From contig JACKFC010000010.1 in the NCBI GenBank assembly GCA_020632665.1, positions 62,001-126,000 of the forward strand: a DNA stretch of 64,000 bases, read 5' to 3'. The notes under the pieces are model-generated. The model saw nothing but the letters and a program-made list of their open reading frames with translations, made no database searches and was not told the origin of the DNA. This DNA comes from Deltaproteobacteria bacterium. Lineage in GTDB: Bacteria > Myxococcota_A > UBA9042. The translations under genes were made by a program, and so were the position numbers. Shown here one piece after another: positions 42,468 through 52,168 of this stretch (the stretch's first letter is position 1; each line of letters opens with the position of its first letter).

Positions 42468-44807
42468 TCAGAAGCCTTCGATCGTCCAGCGTAGCCCCGC
42501 TTCGGCCGCCGTTCGTTCGGCCGCGGTGAGGGCCTGCCGGAGCGCCCCGACGCGCTCGGGCACCACCTCGCCGAGCAAGATCTGCACCTGCACCGCCGTT
42601 GCCCCGTCGACCGCCGCCTGCGCGACCAGGGCCGGCAGCTCGGCCTCCGCGCCCGCGACCGGGATCAGCAACGCCTCGAGGCGGAGCCCCGCCTCGGACG
42701 CCGCGCGCGCTCCTTGCCGCTGCTGTGCGCCGGCTCCCGCAGCGCGCGCGTAGGCGTCTTCGTCTTCGTCGCCGAGCCGGTGCCGCTTGAGTTGCACCCG
42801 GCTGGCACCCGCGGCGGCGAGCTGTTCGGCCACGCCGGCCAGGGCCAGGGCGCGCCCGTTGCTGACGAGCTGCACGTCCGTGGCGCCGGCGCCTCGCGCC
42901 CGCCGCAGCAGCCCCGGCAAGCCGCGGACCAAGGTCGGCTCGCGGCCGGCGAAGACGACGCGTCCGCTGCTCGCCGCCGCGTCGACGCGGGGCTGCAGGC
43001 GCGCCGTCGCATCGTCGTGATGGCCGTGCTCGCCGACGCAGCGGCGGCAGGCGTTGTTGCAGCCGGCGCCGACCAAGATCGTGCGCTCGGCGGGCGGGGT
43101 CGGGCGCGCGTCGGTCCCCGCCGCAGCCGCAGGCGCCGAACGCCAGAGCGCGCGCAGCCCGTCGATCTCGTCGACGAGCGCCGCGATCTCGTGGCGTAGC
43201 GCTGCCGACTCTTCGCTGGCACCGGCCTCGATCGCTTCCCGCCCGAGCGGTGGAAGCGGCGCCGGAAAGCGCCGCCACGCCCAGGCCGCAGCGACCTCGA
43301 TCGCGTCCAGCGCCGCGGCGGGTCGGACCCGGCGCAGCAGCTCGGTCGCCAGGACCTCCGCCACGGCGAGGCGGCCGTCGCGCGCCAGCCAGGGCGTCGC
43401 CGCGGCGTAGCCGGTCCAGCGCGCGCCGGCGTCGGCCGGCCGCCCGTCGTCCGCGCTCTCGAGCAGCAGGCCCTCGGCGCGCGCTTTGTGCCAGAGCGGC
43501 AGGTGCGGATAGAGCCGCAGCCGGGTGTCGCCGATGCCGTGGGCCAGCGGCAGGACGTCGTGCGCGCGGCAGAAGCGCGTGGTGGCGTCGAGGTCGTCGA
43601 GCGTGGTCCAGGGGTTCCAGAGGATGAAGCTGCTCGCGCCGTAGGCGGTCAGGCGGAAGGCTTCCGGGTGGGCGCGCTGCAGCTCCCGCAGCGAGGCGAT
43701 CGCCTCGGCGTATTGCGCCGTCGTCACGCCCTTGTTGTAGAGGTCGAGCTGCGGCTGGCTGAAGCTCTCGAAGCCGATCAGGTAGAGCGTGAACCAGAAG
43801 CCCGAATCGGCAGCGATCGCGGCGGCTTCGCGCAGGGCGTCGCCGTAGCGCAAGATCGCGTCGCCGCGGCCCGGGACGAGGAAGCCGATGGGCCGCAGGC
43901 CGCGCTCGATGGCGCCTTGCAGCAGGTGGGGGAGGTAGCGGATCGCGTGTTGGTCGCGGAGGACGATCTCTTCGAGCGGCGCCTCACCCCGCTCCGCCAG
44001 CGCGCGCTCGTAGTAGGCCAGCTGGCCCAAGTGAATGGCGACCGTCTCGCGCCACGGCAGCGCCTTGTAGTCGCCACCCATGAAGCAGAACGAACAGCCC
44101 GAAAGGGTCACCCCCTCGCTCGGCAGCTGAAGGCCGGAGAAGGCCGGATTTTCGGCGATCGGGGCGGAGAAGGGGCAGCCCTTGTTGGTGTCGAGGGTCT
44201 TGCGTCGCGGCGGCCGGCTGCCGTCGCGGGCGCGCGGCTCGCCGATGGTCCGAATGTCGAGGACCGGCGCGAAGGGCCGCAGCGCATCCGGGCTCGCTGG
44301 ATGGGCCTGGACCCGCACCGGGCCCTCGGCGCTGGCCATGCCCGCGAGCTGCCACTGCAGGTTCGGGATCGCGGCGAGGTCGCCGCCTTCTTCGAGCGTC
44401 CGGACCAAGGCGTGCAGCGGCGCGCGGTGGCTGGTGAGGTGGAGCAGGCGGAAGTCGACCCGACGGCCCAGATCGGCGTCGGCCTCGGTGAGCACGACCT
44501 TGGCCGGGCTGGCGCCCCGCGCCGGGGTCTGCGCCGCGTCGATCAGCTCGGGCAACCAGAGGTGCTCGAAGACCCAGAGGCCGAAGCCGCCGTCGCGCAG
44601 CGCCGCGACCAGCTCGTCGATATGCGCGGCACTCCGGTCGGCGTCCTCGCGGTCGAGGAAGACTTCGAAGACGTCGGCGCGGTGGCCGCTTTCGCGGAGC
44701 TCGGAGGCGGCGAGGCAGAAGGGGGTGTCGGCGAAGAAGTCGCCGCCGGCCTGCGACCGCAGATAGACGAACGCGACGGCCAGAGGCCCTTCGCCGGGGA
44801 CGATCAG
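42468..44807 (-). CDS. Tandem radical SAM protein with B12-binding-like N-terminus (apparent CTG start)
   Basis: About 779 aa. No ATG, GTG or TTG is in frame near the expected N-terminus; the best start is CTG 44805-44807, overlapping the stop of the upstream VTT gene as CTGA, with GGGGAG seven bases before it. The N-terminal 150 residues resemble a cobalamin-binding Rossmann domain (LAVAFVYLRSQAGGDFF, then DVFEVFLD). The first radical SAM core (about 230-540) has an unusual cluster region: KGCPF, about 27 residues, then GCSFCFMGGDYK. A second core near the C-terminus (about 590-779) carries the canonical CNNACRRC followed by VVFAGREPTLV (GGEPT-like with Arg). Two cores in one chain suggest a two-step or multi-cluster reaction. 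The substrate is unknown. Confidence 0.75.
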   Translation of the reverse strand: MIVPGEGPLAVAFVYLRSQAGGDFFADTPFCLAASELRESGHRADVFEVFLDREDADRSAAHIDELVAALRDGGFGLWVFEHLWLPELIDAAQTPARGASPAKVVLTEADADLGRRVDFRLLHLTSHRAPLHALVRTLEEGGDLAAIPNLQWQLAGMASAEGPVRVQAHPASPDALRPFAPVLDIRTIGEPRARDGSRPPRRKTLDTNKGCPFSAPIAENPAFSGLQLPSEGVTLSGCSFCFMGGDYKALPWRETVAIHLGQLAYYERALAERGEAPLEEIVLRDQHAIRYLPHLLQGAIERGLRPIGFLVPGRGDAILRYGDALREAAAIAADSGFWFTLYLIGFESFSQPQLDLYNKGVTTAQYAEAIASLRELQRAHPEAFRLTAYGASSFILWNPWTTLDDLDATTRFCRAHDVLPLAHGIGDTRLRLYPHLPLWHKARAEGLLLESADDGRPADAGARWTGYAAATPWLARDGRLAVAEVLATELLRRVRPAAALDAIEVAAAWAWRRFPAPLPPLGREAIEAGASEESAALRHEIAALVDEIDGLRALWRSAPAAAAGTDARPTPPAERTILVGAGCNNACRRCVGEHGHHDDATARLQPRVDAAASSGRVVFAGREPTLVRGLPGLLRRARGAGATDVQLVSNGRALALAGVAEQLAAAGASRVQLKRHRLGDEDEDAYARAAGAGAQQRQGARAASEAGLRLEALLIPVAGAEAELPALVAQAAVDGATAVQVQILLGEVVPERVGALRQALTAAERTAAEAGLRWTIEGF

Positions 44808-45580
44808 TGCGTCGCTCCCCCCGCCGGCGCGCCGATGCTGGGCTCGGCGCGTGGGGTCTTGGCGTCCAGGTCGATGCAGGCGCAGCGGTCGGTCGCGATC
44901 ACCTTGCCCTCCGGGCAGAGCGTGCCCTTGGACTTGTGCGGGCCGGCGCTCTTGATCGCGATGATGCCGCCGACGAGCAGGACCGTGAAGGTCAGGGTCA
45001 GCCACTCGAGGTGCTTCTCGATAAAGCGCTTCATCGGCGGGCCGAAGAAGTAGAGCAGGCCGGCGACGAGGAAGAAGCGCGCGCCGCGGCCGACGATGCT
45101 GGCGCCGACCAGCGTGGTGAAGGGCACCAGGTCGCTGTAGACGCCCGCGGAGATGGTGAAGACCTTGAACGGGATCGGGGTGAACGCGGCGGTGAAGATC
45201 GCCAGGAAGGCGTTGTCTGCGAAGCGATTGCCGACCTCGAGGAAGTGGTGGCATTTGAAGAGCGTCGGGATGAAGAAGCTCTCCGCCGCGGCCCAGAACG
45301 AGTGGCCGATGGTCCAGCCGAGCATCGCTCCGGTGACCGAAGCCAGGGTGCAGAACGCGGCGAAGCGCCACGCCTTCTTCCGCGCGCCGAGGACCAGCGC
45401 CATCAGCAGCGGATCGGGTGGGATCGGGAAGAACGACGAGTCGCCGAAGCTGACCAGCATCATCGCCGCGAGGCCGTAGGGCGTCTCGGCCCAGCCGAGG
45501 ACCCACTCGTAGAGCCGGCGGATGGGGTTCTTCGGGCGCGGCGCGTCCTGTGGGACGGGCTCGAGGGTCGACTGGGTCAT
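44804..45580 (-). CDS. VTT/DedA-family membrane protein (YqaA-like)
   Basis: 258 aa from ATG 45580, with GGAG six bases upstream. Several hydrophobic helices flank the VTT/DedA core: FGDSSFFPIPPDPLLMAL, CTLASVTGAMLGWTIGHSFW, FTPIPFKVFTISAGVY and GRGARFFLVAGLLYFFG, then a further C-terminal helix. The F-x-PIP-x-K motif is the re-entrant loop signature of DedA/VTT proteins, which move or scramble lipids across the inner membrane. A soluble Cys-containing tail (TLCPEGKVIATDRCACIDL) is an unusual addition. The stop overlaps the presumed CTG start of the tandem radical SAM gene, so the two appear to be co-translated. Confidence 0.85.
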   Translation of the reverse strand: MTQSTLEPVPQDAPRPKNPIRRLYEWVLGWAETPYGLAAMMLVSFGDSSFFPIPPDPLLMALVLGARKKAWRFAAFCTLASVTGAMLGWTIGHSFWAAAESFFIPTLFKCHHFLEVGNRFADNAFLAIFTAAFTPIPFKVFTISAGVYSDLVPFTTLVGASIVGRGARFFLVAGLLYFFGPPMKRFIEKHLEWLTLTFTVLLVGGIIAIKSAGPHKSKGTLCPEGKVIATDRCACIDLDAKTPRAEPSIGAPAGGATH

Positions 45581-45661
45581 CGCGGGCTCCGGCGGCCGCC
45601 GTCTCGGCGGAAGGGCGGCGGTTTTGCCTTCACCGCCGGGCCGCGTCAAACCTCCGCGCGG

Positions 45662-47041
45662 CTATCCGCCGCACGCCTTGTTGCAGTCGTCCATCGACTT
45701 GTAGATGGCGTCGCAGGAGTTGCCGCAGCTGCAGCCGGAGATCGTCACGCATTTGCCGCCGTCCCAGCCGTAGCCGAGGACCATCTCGCAGGCGCCGAAG
45801 CTGCCGGGGTCGAGCTTGCTACACGCGGGCGCCTTCTTCTTGCAGACGCCGGCCTTGTCGGGCGCGAAGCACGACGAGCCGCAGGGGCAGACCTGCGCCC
45901 CCTCGCACGCCTCGCCCTCGCCGCATTGCGCGTCGCCCCAGCACTCCGAGCTACCGAGCTCCGAGAGCGCCTTGCAGACATCCCCGGCGCAGTAGAGGCC
46001 GATGCCACAGAGCGCGTTGCCGCTGCAGCAGCCGCCGGGCTTCGGCTTGTCCTTGCAGGTTCCGGGCTTGTCGGCGGCGAAGCAGAGCGCGCCGCAGGGG
46101 CAGGTGATGACGCCCTCGCAGGCTTGGTCGCTCGGGCAATCGCCGTCGATCCAGCATTGCTCTTTGCCGAGCTCGGCGGTCTTGTAGCAGACGCCGGAGA
46201 TGCAGTGTCCGTCGGGGCAATCCTCGCTGCCGGTGCAGCATTTCGGGCCGGCGTCGGTGGTGCTGCCACTGTCCGGCGGGGTCGCATCGGGCGCACCGGC
46301 GTCTTCGCTGCCGGCGTCGAGTCCGCCGCCGCCGGAATCACCCGCGTCGAAGCAGGGCGAGTTGCAGGGGCCGCCGCAGGCGCCGTAGTCGCAGTCGCTG
46401 CCGGTGAACAGGCCGAAGCCCTTGGGGCATTGCCAGGCGCCGGTGTCGCTGCAGATCGGCGCGGTGACGGCGTCCATATCGCAGCAGCAGACCTTGGCGT
46501 CACCGCAGGTCTTGCCGGTGTCGGCTTGCCGGCCGCCGTCGTAGGTGCCGCCGTCGTTGTTGCCTCCGTCGTAGCCGACGTCGGTCAGTCCGCCGCCGAG
46601 CGCCACGTCGACGCTGGCCTGCATGCAGGTCGGCTCGCACTTCGGCCCGTTCGGCTGCACCTTCTGGTAGCTCGGGCTGACCTCGGGGTCGGCGCTGGCG
46701 AGGTCGCCGCTGGCCAGGGCGATCTTCAGCGTCGTCGGCTTGCCTTGGATCGCGACGCCGCCCGGCAGGCAGAGGACCTCGGGGCTGCTGCTGCCACCGC
46801 TGACGCATTGCACCGTGAGCGCCTTGCCGTCGGCCGTGACGATGCCCTGAACGGTGGCGATCACCGTGCCGTTCGGGCTCAGCGGGCGGATCAGGACCTG
46901 ATCGGTGCAGCCGATCTCGGTGCACGCCGTGCCGCCACCGCTGCCGCCGCTCTCGCTGCCGCAGCCGCCCAGCCCGAGGGCCAGGGTCAGGGCCAGGGAA
47001 GTTCCGTACAAGACGGTGTGATCGCGTCCGTTGGACCGCAT
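45662..47041 (-). CDS. Cysteine-rich lipoprotein with a Kunitz-like C-terminal domain
   Basis: 459 aa, with GGAGG a few bases before the ATG. The signal peptide ends in a lipobox (LGLGGC, Cys27). Residues about 30-150 are a beta-rich domain without cysteine repeats. A Gly/Asp-rich linker and two copies of a cysteine module follow (CEGVITCPCGALCFAADKPGTCK and CEGAQVCPCGSSCFAPDKAGVCK). The final 55 residues, ACSKLDPGSFGAC ... GYGWDGGKC ... GCSCGN ... MDDCNKACGG, resemble a Kunitz/BPTI-type inhibitor domain with an extra cysteine pair and the end spacing C-x3-C. A protease-inhibiting or adhesive role is inferred. The gene is divergent from the 1617-aa lipoprotein gene across 182 bases. Confidence 0.8.
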   Translation of the reverse strand: MRSNGRDHTVLYGTSLALTLALGLGGCGSESGGSGGGTACTEIGCTDQVLIRPLSPNGTVIATVQGIVTADGKALTVQCVSGGSSSPEVLCLPGGVAIQGKPTTLKIALASGDLASADPEVSPSYQKVQPNGPKCEPTCMQASVDVALGGGLTDVGYDGGNNDGGTYDGGRQADTGKTCGDAKVCCCDMDAVTAPICSDTGAWQCPKGFGLFTGSDCDYGACGGPCNSPCFDAGDSGGGGLDAGSEDAGAPDATPPDSGSTTDAGPKCCTGSEDCPDGHCISGVCYKTAELGKEQCWIDGDCPSDQACEGVITCPCGALCFAADKPGTCKDKPKPGGCCSGNALCGIGLYCAGDVCKALSELGSSECWGDAQCGEGEACEGAQVCPCGSSCFAPDKAGVCKKKAPACSKLDPGSFGACEMVLGYGWDGGKCVTISGCSCGNSCDAIYKSMDDCNKACGG

Positions 47042-47223
47042 GCTTCCTCCGTGGCGGAAATGCCCGCCGGCTGCCCCTGTGGAGGCAAGCTAGCATCTGC
47101 GCGCCGCCGTGCACAACGATTCGGCAGATCCCGCGCAGTGGCCCAAGCGCTCGGAATGTGCCAGGGTGACACAGAGTCTTCGTCCCCCGACTACATCCGA
47201 CCATTCAGCGGGAAGAAACCGCC

Positions 47224-50200
47224 ATGTCTCGATCGATCCTCTCATTCGGTGCGCTCCTGCTCGCCTGCGCCGGCTCGGCCCTGCTCGCTGGTTGCGACGA
47301 TTCCACTGCCACGCCGAAGGGCACGACCTCCGGCGCCGACGCCCAGAACTCCGGCGATAGCGCGGCCGAAGTCGTCGGTGGCGCCGACGCCGAGACCTTC
47401 CCGCCGTGCACCACCGCCGCCGATTGCCCGATCGCAGCCTGTTCGGACGTCGCCTGCATCGAGGGGCTGTGCCGAAGCTCGGCGAAGGCCGACGGCACGG
47501 CCTGCCCGATCGCCACCGCATGCGCCAGCGGTGGCATCTGCGCCGCCGGCACCTGCATCCCCGCCGGGAAGAAGGCCTGCGACGACGGCAACCCGTGCAC
47601 CGCCGACAGCTGTGACGAGGCCTCGGGCTATTGCCTGCATCCGCCCAACCCGGGCGCTGGCTGCGACGACGGCAACCCGTGCACCAAATCCGACGCCTGC
47701 GACGGCACCGGCCACTGCGCCGGCGCCGGCAACGTCTGCACCGGCTGCGCCAGCCTGCAGGATTGCGCCGCCTACGACGACGGCAACCCGTGCAACGGCA
47801 CGATCTACTGCAACACCAAGGTCGTCGGCGGCGTCTGCGAGGTCCTGCCCGGCTCGGTCGTCGTCTGCGAGCCCGGCGACGAAGGCCCCTGCGAGCAGCG
47901 CGCCTGCAACCCCGCGCACGGCACCTGCAGCGTGCTGCCGCTCGAAGACGGCCTGCCCTGCGAGGACGACAACCCCTGCACCCTCGGCGACCACTGCCAG
48001 GCCGGCGCCTGCGCCCACAACGCCAATGTCTGCGAATGCGACGCCGACGCCGATTGCGCCGGCTACGAGGACGGCAACCTCTGCAACGGCACGCTCTATT
48101 GCGACGTGACCACGCTGCCGCACCAATGCAAGACCAACCCGAGCACGGTCGTGCAATGTGCCAAGGGCGACGACCCCTGCCAGCTCGCCGCCTGCGACGG
48201 CAAGACCGGAGCCTGCAGCACCAAACCGGCGGCCGACGGCGTGCTCTGCGACGACGGCAACAAGGCCACGGTCGGCGATATCTGCGTCGGCGGAAGCTGC
48301 AAGCCCGGCGTCGATACTTCCACCTGCGCCACCGACCTCGATTGCCTCGGGCTCGAGGACGGCGACCTCTGCAACGGCACGATGTTCTGCAACCTCGCGA
48401 GCAGCAAGTGCGAGGTCAACCCGAAGACCGCCGTGAGCTGCCCGAGCGTCAACAACACCGATTGCGTCAGCAACGTCTGCGAGAAGGCGACCGGCCTGTG
48501 CAAGATGAAGCCGGCGGTCGACGGCTGGCTCTGCGACGACGGCAATAGCTGCACCGTCGGCGAGGTCTGCAAGGCCGGCAGCTGCGTCGCCAGCGCCGAT
48601 ACCTGCCAGTGCAACGCCGACAGCGATTGCGCCGGCTACGAGGACGGCAACGCCTGCAACGGCACGCTCTATTGCGACCAGGTCGCGCACGCCTGCGTGG
48701 TCAACCCGGCGACCGTCGTGCAATGCCCGACCGCGCAGAATGCGGCGTGCATCGAAAGCGTCTGCGACAAATTCCAGGGCACCTGCAGCATGCAGCCGGT
48801 CGCCGAGGGCAAGGCGTGCGACGACGGCAACAGCTGCACCGTGGCCGAGGTCTGCAAGGGCGGCAGCTGCGTCGCCAGCGCCGATACCTGCAGCTGCAAA
48901 TCCGACCTCGACTGCGCCGCGTTCGAGGACGGCGACGCCTGCAACGGCAAGCTCTTCTGCGACCTGCAGGACGGTAGCTGCAAGGTCAACCCGGCGACGG
49001 TGGTGGTCTGCCCCAACGCCTTCGACACCGCCTGCACCGAGAACCAATGCCAGAAGGCGACCGGCACATGCCAACAAGTCGCCGTGCACCAGGGCGGCCA
49101 ATGCGACGCCGACGGCAACCCCTGCACCGCCAACGATTGGTGCGACGCCGGCAGCTGCAAGCCGGGGGCGTTGATCTGCGATTGCCAGAACGACGCCGAT
49201 TGCGTCGGCAAGGAAGGCGCCGACCTCTGCGTCGGGCCGATGTATTGCGACAAGGCCAAGCACGAGTGTGTGCCGATCAAGAAGGTTCAATGCGATACCA
49301 GCGGCGACGGGCCCTGCACCCACACCGCCTGCGTGCCGAAGACCGGGGCCTGCGTGCAGACGGCGCTGGCCGACGGCACGCTCTGCGCCGGGAACACGCT
49401 CTGCACCGGCGTGCAAATCTGCGCGTCGGGGGCATGCGTCACCGGCGAGGCGGTGAACTGCGACGACGTCAACCCGTGCACCGTCGACAGCTGCGAGGAC
49501 AAGCAAGGCGGCTGCCTGCACCAAGCCCTCGACGGCCCGAGCTGCGAGGACGGCAGCGCCTGCACGACCGGCGACGTGTGCAAGGCCGGCGCGTGCGTCG
49601 GCACCACCTTGCCGTGCAACGACAACGAGGCTTGCACCGACGACGCCTGTGATCCCGCGAAGGGCTGCGTCCACCTGTCGGTCGGCGTCACCGATTGCGA
49701 CGACGGCGACCCTTGTACGCTGGGCGACGCCTGCGCCGGCGGGGTCTGCGTCGGCGTCGCCGGCAAGGTCGACTGCGACGACGGCAACCCCTGCACGGTC
49801 GATGGCTGCACCGCCAAGGTCGGCTGCAGCCACAACGCCGCGCCGCTCGAGGGCCAGCCTTGCAGCGATGGCGAGGTCTGCACCGTGCAGGACTCCTGTG
49901 CTGGTGGTGCCTGCGTCGGCCTCGGCAAGAACTGCGACGACGCCGAGCCGTGTACGGTCGACGATTGCATCAAGGGTGTGGGCTGCGTCCACGACGCGCT
50001 GCAGAAGGGCGCCTGCGACGACAACGACGCGTGCACCACCGGCGACGGTTGCAAATCCGGCAGCTGTGTCGGCGCGGCCACGCTCGATTGCGACGACAAC
50101 GAGTCGTGCACGGTCGATACCTGCGTGCCGTCCAGCGGCTGCAAGCACGTCGCCCTCGCCGCGGGGGCGGCCTGCTCGGACGCCAACCCGTGCACCAACA

Positions 50201-52077
50201 AGGACCACTGCAGCCAGGGCAAATGCGTCGGCGCGGCGGTCAATTGCGACGACGACAACGTCTGCACCGAGGACGCCTGCAGCCCCGAGCTCGGCAAGTG
50301 CACGAACCTGCCCAACGCGGTCGAGAAGTGCGAGGACGGCGACGTCTGCACCGTCGGTGACGTCTGCAAGGGCGGGGCCTGCAAGGGCGGCAAGCTCAAG
50401 CCCTGCGACGACGCCAACGTCTGCACGCTCGATAGCTGCGATTCGCTGAAGGATTGCGTGCATCAGGGCGTCGTCGGGACGATCTGCGACGACGGCTCGG
50501 CCTGCACCGAGGGCGACGCTTGCGCCGGCACGAGCTGCACGGGCAAGACCAAGGCCTGCGGTGACGACAACGACTGCACCACCGACGCCTGCGATCCGAA
50601 GTCGGGCTGCACGAACGTCCCGAAGGCCGGATCTGCGTGCAACGACAACGACGCCTGCACCGAGAAGGACGCCTGCACCGGCGGCAAATGCGTCGGCGCG
50701 GCGCTGAATTGCGACGACGGCAACAGCTGCACCAAGGATAGCTGCAACACCACGGCCGGCTGCAAGAACGAGCTGCTCGACAAGGTGCCGTGCGACGATG
50801 GCTCGACGTGCACCGTCGACGACACCTGCGACTCGGGCATCTGCAAGGCGACCTCTGCGCTGTGGAGCAAGGTCGTCTCACTCAACCCGGCGACCGAGAG
50901 CGTCTACGACGCGACGCTCGACAGCACCGGCGCGCTGGTGCTGGTGGGCTACCATCGGGTCGGCGATAGCGTCGACAACAACGCGACCGATCGCTTCGTC
51001 ACGCGGTTCGACGAGACCGGCAAGCAGGTCTACTTTTCCAGCCCGCCCAATACCGGCGAGGACCACTACGAGGGCATCGCCGCCGGAGCGGACGGCGACG
51101 TTTATTGCGTCGGCCAGTCCGAGACGGCGAATCAGTTCTTCTCGAGCAAGAACTTCTTCCTGGCGCGGGTCAATATCGCCGGCGCGCAGATCTGGTCGCG
51201 CAAGATCGGCGACCCCGACTATGGCCGGGACGTCGCCGTCGTCGGCGACAAGGACGTCGTCGCGATCGCCGAGGGCGGCTCGAAGGTGACGGTGCTGAGC
51301 TTCGACCGCGAGAGCGGCGGCACGCTGTGGACCAACGCGCCGCGCCAGTCGGGGTGGGAAGGCCAGGCGGTTGCGCGGATCGGCGCGACCGACGTCATCG
51401 CCAGTGGCTACGCGTCGAATCAGTCGGTGGCCTGGGCGGCGCGACTCGACGGAAGCGGCAACGTGCTGTGGAACCATACGCTCTCGGGCGCCACCGACTC
51501 CGGGGTCGAGATCTTCACCGCCCAGCCGCTCGGTACGCAGGTCGTCCTGGGCGGCGGGGTCGGCGGTGATCCGCTCTTGCTCACACTCAGCGGCGACGGC
51601 CAAGTTGCCGACAAGCAGCTCGTCAAAGGGGTCGAGAGCTCGGCCTTTTACGGCCTGGACCGGACGCCGGACGGCGGCCTGCTCGGCACCGGCCCGACCG
51701 GCCTGCTGGTGCGCGTCGGCGCGTCCGGCACGATCGTCTGGACCAGGAGCCTCTTCGTGCAGGATGGCTCCTTCACCGTCCGCGGCGGCGGCGAGCGCAC
51801 GGACGGCACGCTGCTCGTCGGCGGCCGCTCCGTCGCCCTCTCGGTGGCCGACGCAGGTGTGCGCCGGCTCGATCGTTGGGGCAACGCGACCTGTACCGGC
51901 TCGGGCAGCTGCTATACCAAGCCGCTCTCGAGCTGCGACGACAAGAACCCGTGTACGCTCGATGGGTGTTCGGTCAGTCAGGGCAATGGTGGCGCCTGCA
52001 CGCACGCTACGGTGCAGGACGCAACGCCTTGCGGTGGCGGCAAGATCTGCATCCAGGGCAGCTGCAAGGCGCCGTAG
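47224..52077 (+). CDS. Cysteine-repeat (CTDC-type) surface lipoprotein with a beta-propeller
   Basis: 1617 aa. The signal peptide ends in the lipobox LLAGC (near Cys24). From about residue 65 to 1210 the protein is a long array of repeats of the form CDDGNPCTVDSCD ... GC, matching the Dictyostelium CTDC repeat, interrupted early by five blocks with DGNLCNGTLYC or similar. Residues about 1215-1560 form a beta-propeller-like region (VLVGYHRVGDS, GDVYCVGQSE, IASGYASNQ, VLGGGVGGDP), and a final CTDC unit (CDDKNPCTLDGC) closes the chain. Expected location is the outer surface. It shares repeat type with the two giant NHL lipoproteins but has a different propeller. GGGAAG lies before the ATG. The nearest gene downstream starts 91 bases later. 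Confidence 0.85.
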   Translation: MSRSILSFGALLLACAGSALLAGCDDSTATPKGTTSGADAQNSGDSAAEVVGGADAETFPPCTTAADCPIAACSDVACIEGLCRSSAKADGTACPIATACASGGICAAGTCIPAGKKACDDGNPCTADSCDEASGYCLHPPNPGAGCDDGNPCTKSDACDGTGHCAGAGNVCTGCASLQDCAAYDDGNPCNGTIYCNTKVVGGVCEVLPGSVVVCEPGDEGPCEQRACNPAHGTCSVLPLEDGLPCEDDNPCTLGDHCQAGACAHNANVCECDADADCAGYEDGNLCNGTLYCDVTTLPHQCKTNPSTVVQCAKGDDPCQLAACDGKTGACSTKPAADGVLCDDGNKATVGDICVGGSCKPGVDTSTCATDLDCLGLEDGDLCNGTMFCNLASSKCEVNPKTAVSCPSVNNTDCVSNVCEKATGLCKMKPAVDGWLCDDGNSCTVGEVCKAGSCVASADTCQCNADSDCAGYEDGNACNGTLYCDQVAHACVVNPATVVQCPTAQNAACIESVCDKFQGTCSMQPVAEGKACDDGNSCTVAEVCKGGSCVASADTCSCKSDLDCAAFEDGDACNGKLFCDLQDGSCKVNPATVVVCPNAFDTACTENQCQKATGTCQQVAVHQGGQCDADGNPCTANDWCDAGSCKPGALICDCQNDADCVGKEGADLCVGPMYCDKAKHECVPIKKVQCDTSGDGPCTHTACVPKTGACVQTALADGTLCAGNTLCTGVQICASGACVTGEAVNCDDVNPCTVDSCEDKQGGCLHQALDGPSCEDGSACTTGDVCKAGACVGTTLPCNDNEACTDDACDPAKGCVHLSVGVTDCDDGDPCTLGDACAGGVCVGVAGKVDCDDGNPCTVDGCTAKVGCSHNAAPLEGQPCSDGEVCTVQDSCAGGACVGLGKNCDDAEPCTVDDCIKGVGCVHDALQKGACDDNDACTTGDGCKSGSCVGAATLDCDDNESCTVDTCVPSSGCKHVALAAGAACSDANPCTNKDHCSQGKCVGAAVNCDDDNVCTEDACSPELGKCTNLPNAVEKCEDGDVCTVGDVCKGGACKGGKLKPCDDANVCTLDSCDSLKDCVHQGVVGTICDDGSACTEGDACAGTSCTGKTKACGDDNDCTTDACDPKSGCTNVPKAGSACNDNDACTEKDACTGGKCVGAALNCDDGNSCTKDSCNTTAGCKNELLDKVPCDDGSTCTVDDTCDSGICKATSALWSKVVSLNPATESVYDATLDSTGALVLVGYHRVGDSVDNNATDRFVTRFDETGKQVYFSSPPNTGEDHYEGIAAGADGDVYCVGQSETANQFFSSKNFFLARVNIAGAQIWSRKIGDPDYGRDVAVVGDKDVVAIAEGGSKVTVLSFDRESGGTLWTNAPRQSGWEGQAVARIGATDVIASGYASNQSVAWAARLDGSGNVLWNHTLSGATDSGVEIFTAQPLGTQVVLGGGVGGDPLLLTLSGDGQVADKQLVKGVESSAFYGLDRTPDGGLLGTGPTGLLVRVGASGTIVWTRSLFVQDGSFTVRGGGERTDGTLLVGGRSVALSVADAGVRRLDRWGNATCTGSGSCYTKPLSSCDDKNPCTLDGCSVSQGNGGACTHATVQDATPCGGGKICIQGSCKAP

Positions 52078-52168
52078 CTCGCGTTCGGCAGCGCACCGAT
52101 GCGCTGGTCGTCGCCGGCTCGCGGGCCTAGTCTTGCCGCGGGTGGCGCTCCGCCGCCGTGGAGGGCCG

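Noticed and set aside
47242..50463. Long minus-strand frame (about 1073 codons) over the 1617-aa lipoprotein gene
   Set aside because: Shadow of the CTDC-repeat array; no signal peptide or family motif, while the plus-strand frame has a lipobox and clear repeats.
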